From Epiperipatus broadwayi (Eukaryota; Onychophora; Udeonychophora; Euonychophora; Peripatidae): a stretch of 64,000 bases of DNA. Position numbers and translations under genes: made by a program. The notes under the pieces were generated by a model, which worked only from the letters and a program-made list of their open reading frames with translations, was not told the origin of the DNA and did no database searches. Shown one piece after another: positions 56,685 through 64,000 of the stretch. Position 1 is the first letter of the stretch. Each line of letters starts with the position of its first letter. The stretch covers positions 2,825,825-2,889,824 of the forward strand of contig JAQFVV010000064.1 in assembly GCA_028023455.1 (NCBI GenBank). The letters are read 5' to 3'.

Positions 56685-57710
56685 TAAAGTGATAGAATAT
56701 CCAAAACTGCCATGAAGGTCAGATTTCTTTATTGTATGCTAGTACCATTACTCTGCTCCTTAATTTGATCACTGTCTGCATAACCTTAGTAAGTTGCAAT
56801 TATGTGTTAAAGTTGATGATTCATTTCGTAAAATACATTCAGTATGTTGATTTTAAAACTGCTTTCTTTTAAAAACCGTTATCGATTCCCATAGACGTAA
56901 ACCTAATTTGTATTAATGATTGTATAATTTATTCTCATAAATGTAGCGCATTGTTTGTTTCTTGTATACTTATTCTAAAGACGCTATGTCCAAACAATAC
57001 CTATCAAACATATATAATGATTTTAAGATTGTAAATAAATGATTGAGACCGTATATTTATTTGTCAAAATGATTAATGCTAAATTATCAGGTATCTTTCT
57101 GCAATCCGAATCCACAACATTCTGTTAGTAAAAAATTTATTAAATTGGCATATTAACTCCACACAAATTACAATACATTTTATAAAATTATATTTATGAA
57201 ATAATTAATAAAAAGGATTTTATAAAAACAAATCCCAAATTTGTAAATGTATAATGTCACCCCAAGCGTGAAACAATTTTGTAATATATGTATGCGTTTG
57301 TTTAATATTTTATTAAATACTGTATATATATTTCATGTAAATCCTGGTTTGTTGTTGAATTATTATTTTCTAAATAGTATTTAGAACTATTTTCTTTAGC
57401 TAATAACTTAGCATTAATAAATATAACTTCGATAAATGTAATTCCTGGGCTACTCTTATCTCAATTATCATCACCAGTCTGATCTTATGCTCTACCACTT
57501 TGCTTCTGGGCCCAGAACAAAATAATTGTACTGTATCATCAGGATTGTTGTTCATTGGGTCAGATATTCGAAGAATAGGCAAATAGGTTAGAATTCAGGA
57601 TTGCTCCAGACCTGTGTATCTCAAGCATGATCGGATTTGAGGTACTTTTGCTTAGGATTTGAATCTTGTTAAGTGAGCACACTGTTTTGACCGGGACAAT
57701 ATATATATAA
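56685..57710. other. Non-coding, nothing recognised
   Basis: AT-rich. A B-box-like GGATTTGAATC near 57655 hints at a SINE remnant at 57595-57695. Confidence 0.4.
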
Positions 57711-57711
57711 T

Positions 57712-57832
57712 GATAATTGACTGTTATATACAGTCTTTCAATTCGCAGAAAATACTTTTAGTTAATTCCTTAATTGAAAGTACTTCTGCAGATTGAAAGA
57801 CTGTATATAATAGTTGATTACAATTATATTTA
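57712..57832. repeat. Small hairpin element
   Basis: Arms about 57715-57757 and 57775-57828: ATTGACTGTTATATACAGTC and TTTCAATTCGCAGAA against complements, with a short spacer containing a second TTAATTCCTTAATT palindrome. MITE-like, no TIR family recognised. Confidence 0.65.
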
Positions 57833-58122
57833 TTATTTTTATTGTTATTATAATAGTTTTTAATTAATGGACATTTTATTTGTATATATATATGTAATCA
57901 TCAATAAAGCAAATCATATATAGCACGACATTGCTATATTACACACACACACATATATATATATATACTCAAAATATCTAGAAGCAGAACATCATGATCC
58001 TATTCACCAACCAAATAATGTCTGATTGTATGTGAGTCTACCTGAGAGAAAATCCTAAATCCTTTGAAAAAAATTTTCATTTGATCTGGATTCAAAACCC
58101 AAATCATAGGCATATTAGGTGA

Positions 58123-58562
58123 ATTGTATTTTTATATTGGACTATTTCCATCATCTAATATGTGTATTGAATGTCTTTAGAAAAATTTAACTTTATTTAA
58201 ATATTCCAAATACATTCAACTGGTAGTAATTGCACATCAAACAGGTTAGTATGGGCACACCATTTCAAGAGGATTATTCTCCCCCCTTCTTCAAGTATTG
58301 TTCACCTGACCAGTGACAGTATTAGCATGGGATTTGGATACAGATTAGAGTCCCATGCTAATACTGTCATTGGTCAGCCCAGCAACACCTGAAGAAAAGA
58401 GAAGAATAATGCCTCTCAAAACGTTGTGCATATACAAACCTGTTTGATGTGCTATTACTAACAGTTGAATGTATTTGGAATATATAAATAAAGTTAAATT
58501 TTTCTAAAGACATTCAATACACATATTAGATGATAGAAAGAGTCCAATATAAAAATACAACT
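58123..58562. repeat. Foldback pair of tRNA-derived SINEs (family B), copy 2
   Basis: Head-to-head arms as at 9256-9765, with the heads trimmed at the junction near 58347 (ATGGGATTTGGATACAGATT). Shared blocks include TATTTTTATATTGGACTATT, AAATATTCCAAATACATTCA and GGTCAGCCCAGCAACACCTG. Confidence 0.75.
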
Positions 58563-58629
58563 AGAACACCGTCATCACAAACCTTTAGGAAAATATTAGA
58601 TGAATGTTCTGCCCTGAATAATGAGACTC

Positions 58630-58658
58630 TTATATATATATATATATATATATATATT
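58630..58658 (+). repeat. (TA)n microsatellite
   Basis: Uninterrupted TA run. Confidence 0.9.
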
Positions 58659-58664
58659 CTAACC

Positions 58665-60235
58665 TAATAAATATACTCTCTTTAGCTGTAAGTATTTATT
58701 TATTTGTTTACACCTATGACACTAATCATACTCTGAGCTGTATTAGGTTATTTTGTTTTCACTTTTCACCCATGATACCAATTTTTCAGGTTGTTGGAAA
58801 TTAAGGCAACCAAAATAAAACAAATATCCACTAATTTTCCAATATGATCTAAAATACTTTTCATATAATACAATTGTACATTCAATTCTCTTAAGCCATG
58901 CCACGATTGTAATAACAACAATAATTGATCACTTATTAATTTAAAGAATAATTATAATAATGTTAATCTCAGGGTTCTTTGTTTCATGTAAGGAAATGCT
59001 CGGCAGTATTGTGTTGTCGCATATGACTGGCATTCTGGTCGGCTATAGGAAACATTTATTTTACTTAAATTCAATGTGTCTTCATCTCTCATATCCACTG
59101 CTATATTATTTAAAGAGATGATAATTCTATTCAATAATGATGTATAATTTTGAATAACACAGCCTTTTTTTTTTTTTCAGAATCTCAGTCAGAATAATAA
59201 AAAGACAAGGGTGCTTTTTGTGTCCTTCCATCATCCATGACAACACAATAATATAACTAAGATTTATTACTTAGACAATTTAACTAAATGGGAATGGAAT
59301 AATGTGCAACCAAAGTTAATGGTTTAGGAATAAATTCATTTTTTTTTTTTTTTTTTTTTTTACACAAAGGTGAATGTTTAGTCTTAAGTTTTCAACTCCA
59401 TAAATAATTATCATTAAACTAAAATATAATGACATATTCCGATCTGCTTAACTTTATTTATCTGGTATATTAAGTTTTTAAGAATTTGGAATGATTTCGG
59501 ACTCAAGAAAAGGTTTTGCAAATATTGTGCAAACACTTATATTTAGCATATAAAAACAAAAAAAATGAATCTACAACAAATTTTAACAAGACTATAATTT
59601 ATTATTATCACAAAAAAATATATATAAACATTTATTCAATAATCCCATAGTAATACAAAATATAAAATATAACTGACATTAATCTGTATACTCTTTTGGT
59701 TATGGACTAGAGGTTACTACTTCTCCTGTATGCAATCATATGGATTGATTAACTAAAAGTACATTTCATTACCAATACATTGTTTATTAAATTTTGGTAA
59801 CCTTGTAGAAGCTTTTATTCAAAATTATGACTAACTATTTTTTTTTTTTTTTTTTAAATGATTAATCCAATCACATGCAATACGCAAAATATTAAATTTA
59901 TTTCTAATACATTTACTTTATTTATGGTCTAATGGGATAACCTATTCTAATTATAGGCCAGTTATCAGCAGTTACACTTACCATCTTACATTTAACTTAA
60001 TGCTAACTTAAGTTATGATACAAATTTTATTCATACGTATAATTTTAAGTATGAGTATTATTTAATTACTAACCAGAATTAAATATTGCATTTGAATATT
60101 CCTTCAGTAAATAAGCGTTTTAAATTATGCAATTTTAATTACTTTCTCCATTGATTTACTTGTCAAATACTAGCAATATTTAGCAGCACAATACAGATAT
60201 TGATCTTAGTTACTAACGCACTATTTATACTAAAG
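58665..60235. other. Non-coding, nothing recognised
   Basis: AT-rich with poly-T runs at 59339-59360 and 59839-59856. Confidence 0.5.
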
Positions 60236-60244
60236 TGGATCTTG

Positions 60245-60350
60245 AGGAGCTAACACCTCCAATATAACCTTTATCTTGCCCGAACTTTCAAAATTAAGCA
60301 CAATAATCAACACCTTCCATGGTGGAGCTATCTTTATTTTCACATGAGGA
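60245..60350 (+). repeat. Degenerate 5S rRNA-like sequence (possible 5S-derived SINE or pseudogene)
   Basis: ATCTTGCCCGAACTTTCAAA followed by ATTAAGCAC parallels the 5S block TCTCGTCCGATC...GAAGTTAAGCA, and CTTCCATGGTGGAGC parallels the later CTTGGATGGGTGACC at matching spacing. Divergence is high and the 5' and 3' stems cannot be formed, so it is not a functional 5S gene. Judged from memory of the 5S consensus, without an alignment. Confidence 0.3.
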
Positions 60351-60359
60351 ATATGGAAT

Positions 60360-62970
60360 AACCACGAAGGTCTGTAGAGTAATCTACTACATTAAAATAT
60401 TTTGGTGGTTTCTTGCCTCTTACTTGGGCATACAACGAACACACACCAAATACAATCCTCTCCTGGGATTTAAACGAATGAAGCATACTAAATGCTAGAT
60501 AAATTCTTGATCGTCCTATCTATGAGAATCGATCACTTGGGCTATAAACATACCCGAACATTATATTTAAAATCTTCCTCTCATGGAAAACAAAGCTTTT
60601 GGGGAGATCATTTTTCATCCCACAAAATAAATACATTATAATTATTACCTATGCGAATATTAAGCATATGCCAATGCTATATCTGGGCAGGATAAGTAAA
60701 TACACTGATTATAATAAACTTATGTTACCGTGTATACTTTGATCAACATCTGAAATCAATGGACATCATAGAATAAAAGTATACTAATTTTAATTTTAAT
60801 AAAGGAACATTCAAAAATAGTTGGTAGCATACTATCTTAAACTAAATAAAGTGTATGTGTTATTTAAGAATAATTAGGAATAAATTCCTCAATTAATACA
60901 GTATAAATTCGTTTCAAAACTTTAACAAGAAATATTTTGTTATAGCAGTTTTTTTTTTACTTCTGATAATTTTCAATATTTATTTTACCCCTTAAATATC
61001 TAAATATTTTTCTTTTACGTATCTAACATACAAAATTTCTACCTACAATTGTATGTAATAATTAAAACATATTTTATAGATTTTTTTCTTTCATTTTAAA
61101 TATCAACTTAACCTATAATAATTATATTAAAACATACCTTTGTCATTACAAGGCTATTAAATATCACTTGACAATACAGACTTTAACCTATGTGATATAA
61201 CAAAAAAATACATATCATTTATAACTTAGTTTTAAACAATCATTAATTAACAAGTGCATATTCTCTCATTAGAAAATGTTTTTCTGTTGAGCAATTGGTC
61301 CAGGTGAAGAGCTTTATCCAGTCGTATTTCACGAAGCAAGTTTAAAAACAATAAACGCATGGTATTATTTCCTTTAAATAAAAGTTTTCTCTCATTTTGT
61401 GCATTTAATAAATTAGGTAAAGAAAAATGTAGCAGAATTGAAGATTAATTCTTACTTGAATTAAACTACTACAATTTTGGGATCCAAGAAAAAAAATAGA
61501 CTTCTAACATAGACGAATATTTGACTATAGACGATAAACATACACAATATTTTTTTTTTATTGACGATATGTACCATTCATATTAGCTAGCTTACTTATG
61601 GATGGAAATGCGAAATTTTTCCGAGATTATTATGATAATAACTGCAGTCAATTTTCATGTACAAGAAGTTTTAATAATTCCAACTGATGTATAATATAAT
61701 ATATCATTTATTTTTATCATTAAGTCACTAAGATATTTGGTTTTGTTCATACTTTAGGAATTATAAATTTTTTTAACGGTAACTTCTCCGTAAGAATGCC
61801 CCTATATAACTTTTCCTATATTTACTCTGAGAAAGTTTATATTTTTTTTTTATATATATTTTTTTTAAAAAATATACAGGTGCATAATTTAATCTTATTT
61901 ATCATTAGTATTATTTCCAGACAATTCTTGGTGAATAAAACATATTTTAACGTATGTAACTACATTACTTGTAAAGGCAGACAATATTGAGAAAGAGCGC
62001 GAAAATGTTTCTAGTTGATTTTCCTTGGTTTCAAAATATTTCTTTCAATTATTTTTTTTTTCTTTCTATACCAAGAAAATATCAATAAATGACATAAAGT
62101 TAATAAATAATTAATCTTTTCTTGGAAATCGCTTCTTTTCCTTAATTTAGATATAATATAATTTTTCGTGACTCTTTTAGTTACATCTGTCATTTTTGAA
62201 CTTTAGCGTGAGACAATAAACTTTTAAGTATAAAAGGTCTTTAAATAGGTAGATGGCACAGAAAATCAGGATATCTTATCAAAAAAAATTTAGCCACACA
62301 TTATATTATTAAAATTTTACTTTGATTACATTTATTTCTGCAAAATAAAATGAAAAAATTGAGTTACCAAATTTCAGCACTGTTCCTTCCATGAAAACTA
62401 AAAGCAGACTATATATATATATTTTTTTACTTTAGCGACCTCTTACAGAAAAATAATCATTTGATTATAACATAAACAAAAGAAAGGAAAAACCTATTAC
62501 AATCATATAGTTTTAGTATTATTTACCTGGATTACAAAGTAATTTGACAATATAAAAAAAATAATAATAAATACATTAAATTAACAATCAGTGATGTATA
62601 ATTCTTTAAACATTATTATTTTTTTTTTTTTTACAAAAAGAAATTACCAGAAGTTATTGTGCTTTATGATAAGACACTCATCCACTCTCCCCTCTACCCA
62701 TCCAAAAATCAATTACTGTTTAGCTTTTATACCATATTAATTTGCTCTAATTATTAATATCTCAATTAAATTATTCATGTTCTCTCTTTAAAAATGACAT
62801 TGAGTTATTAAATCTATTAGTTATTCACCCAAAACATGCCAAAGTGAGTGAATAGCATACTTTATTAATCAATTATTACTATTGTTATTTTATCTTTTTA
62901 TTTCTTTAAAGAATAGCATTGTTTTCCTGCAGAAATAATGCCAAGTAAACCAAGTGTCAATAACACTAGG
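60360..62970. other. Non-coding, nothing recognised
   Basis: AT-rich; poly-T runs. Short frames at 61796-61990 and 62011-62193 are low-complexity. Confidence 0.5.
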
Positions 62971-62972
62971 TT

Positions 62973-62975
<3 letters not shown>

Positions 62976-63052
<77 letters not shown>
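62976..63052 (+). repeat. (TA)n microsatellite
   Basis: About 38 TA units with one AA interruption near 63023. Confidence 0.97.
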
Positions 63053-63053
<1 letters not shown>

Positions 63054-63059
63054 CTTTAA

Positions 63060-63445
63060 TAATCATTTATTATAAATGTAATTTATTATATTTATATTAT
63101 AATGGATAAAAAAAATTGATGGGCATAAAGTATATAAAACTGACATAATAATATATACAGTAGTAATAATAATGCATACAATCAATAATAAACAAATCAT
63201 GATGACTTTTGATCAATATAGGACAATTATAACCAACAGTTATTTTCTGATATAATTAATATTTTAAAATATAAAATCTGATGCTGCATATCAAATAATT
63301 GCATAAATGAAGTGAAAATACTAATAGCATTCACATAATTTAAGTAGTATATAACGAAACTATTATATCAAAGTTAAATCAAAATACTGGGATCACAAGC
63401 TGTGAGTTTATATCAATGTTAATATTATGGCCATCTGGTAGCATG
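63060..63445. other. Non-coding, nothing recognised
   Basis: AT-rich sequence without supported features. Confidence 0.5.
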
Positions 63446-63449
63446 CATA

Positions 63450-63708
63450 TCATCATCATCATCATCATTTTCAATCATTATCTAACCATTGTAGGATGAA
63501 GATCTCTTCAAGTTTAATCCATCTTCACCAATTTCTAGCCTCTTTTCTTCACATCACCCCAGCACATCCCCTTATGTCATCCATCTATCTCACATATGGT
63601 TTCCTTCTAGGTCTTTTACAATATCTTCGAATTCATTTTAAGATTCCAACTGTCCATCTATTATCATCTCTTTTAGCAATATGTCCAGCCCAACTCCACG
63701 TCTTAGCA
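63450..63708 (-). pseudogene. RTE-like LINE 3' fragment
   Basis: Minus-strand copy starting with the tail (ATCATCATCATCATCATCAT on the plus strand) and reaching the LKWSWAGHI-like segment (ACGTGGAGTTGGGCTGGACA, minus). The RPRKR and MDDIR-like segments are recognisable but frameshifted. 5'-truncated. Confidence 0.8.
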
Positions 63709-64000
63709 TACATATACTAGTCATAAATAAACTAGTAATCAATACAGCAAACTGCTAGCAATTTTACATTGATTACTCAAATATAATATTGGCTACAAAC
63801 TATTAGACTATCCACAAAATATTTAATTAAGTGTTAACTTCAATCAAATTATCATATTCTTACTTCTTTTTTTGTTGCTAAAAAGCAAATTTTATGCAAT
63901 TTTAATATACTGCATTTGATTTTTTTAAAATTATTGATTAGTTCTTTTCTAAATTTAGGAGAGTTTAAATTGAAAATATTACTTATCTATTTTATAATAA
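63709..64000. other. Non-coding, nothing recognised
   Basis: AT-rich end of the window. Confidence 0.5.

Overview
This window looks like gene-poor, strongly AT-rich (about 70% A+T by eye) animal nuclear DNA. It is dense in simple repeats, tRNA-derived short retroposons, foldback elements and decayed non-LTR retrotransposons. I found no complete host protein gene, operon, rRNA gene or intact tRNA gene. The retroelement mix (an RTE-like element of about 3 kb ending in a TGATGA-type tail, many tRNA-derived SINEs, and elements carrying hammerhead ribozymes) fits a lophotrochozoan such as a cephalopod mollusc. That assignment is inference only and nothing here proves the species.

Layout. 1-7.3 kb: non-coding DNA with an inverted pair of hammerhead-repeat fragments (1.3-1.7 kb), a retroposed tRNA-like insertion (2.9 kb), a SINE-like repeat (3.3 kb) and a cluster of six palindromic E-box-like motifs (5.4-5.7 kb). 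7.3-13.3 kb: two diverged inverted arms of about 730 bp flank about 4.5 kb; one core block in the arms matches at 52 of 55 positions. 13.7-14.6 kb: hammerhead repeats, including a head-to-tail pair. 15.1-19.0 kb: a decayed RTE-like LINE split by a 1.1-kb insertion. 22.6-27.4 kb: a nested set in which a nearly full-length but dead RTE-like LINE (23.5-26.46 kb) and a second 3' fragment sit inside an older LINE of another family. 34-37.4 kb: a small coiled-coil ORF, another RTE fragment, a second copy of the older LINE and a further hammerhead repeat. 39.8-46.4 kb: more hammerhead repeats, one split by a hairpin element, and a very young palindromic element (41.2-42.2 kb). 49-50.5 kb: a MITE pair and a promoter-like segment. 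51-64 kb: more RTE fragments, a promoter or LTR-like segment, a foldback SINE pair, a degenerate 5S-like stretch and microsatellites.

Main discovery candidate. A dispersed repeat of about 410 bp carries a type I hammerhead self-cleaving ribozyme core: CTGATGA, a 5-bp stem II, GAAA, a minimal 2-bp stem III and a bulged stem I. At least seven recognisable copies occur here, and two pairs are arranged head to tail, at about 410 and 470 bp spacing. Each unit also has A-box and B-box-like Pol III promoter motifs downstream of the ribozyme. In a tandem array this would let one unit transcribe the next and release ribozyme-processed monomer RNA, as in retrozymes or hammerhead satellites. Most copies carry inactivating changes; the one at 40.39-40.43 kb keeps every core nucleotide.

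The elements interact by nesting and inversion rather than as a gene pathway: RTE machinery probably supplied insertions, and many short elements now sit as inverted pairs.
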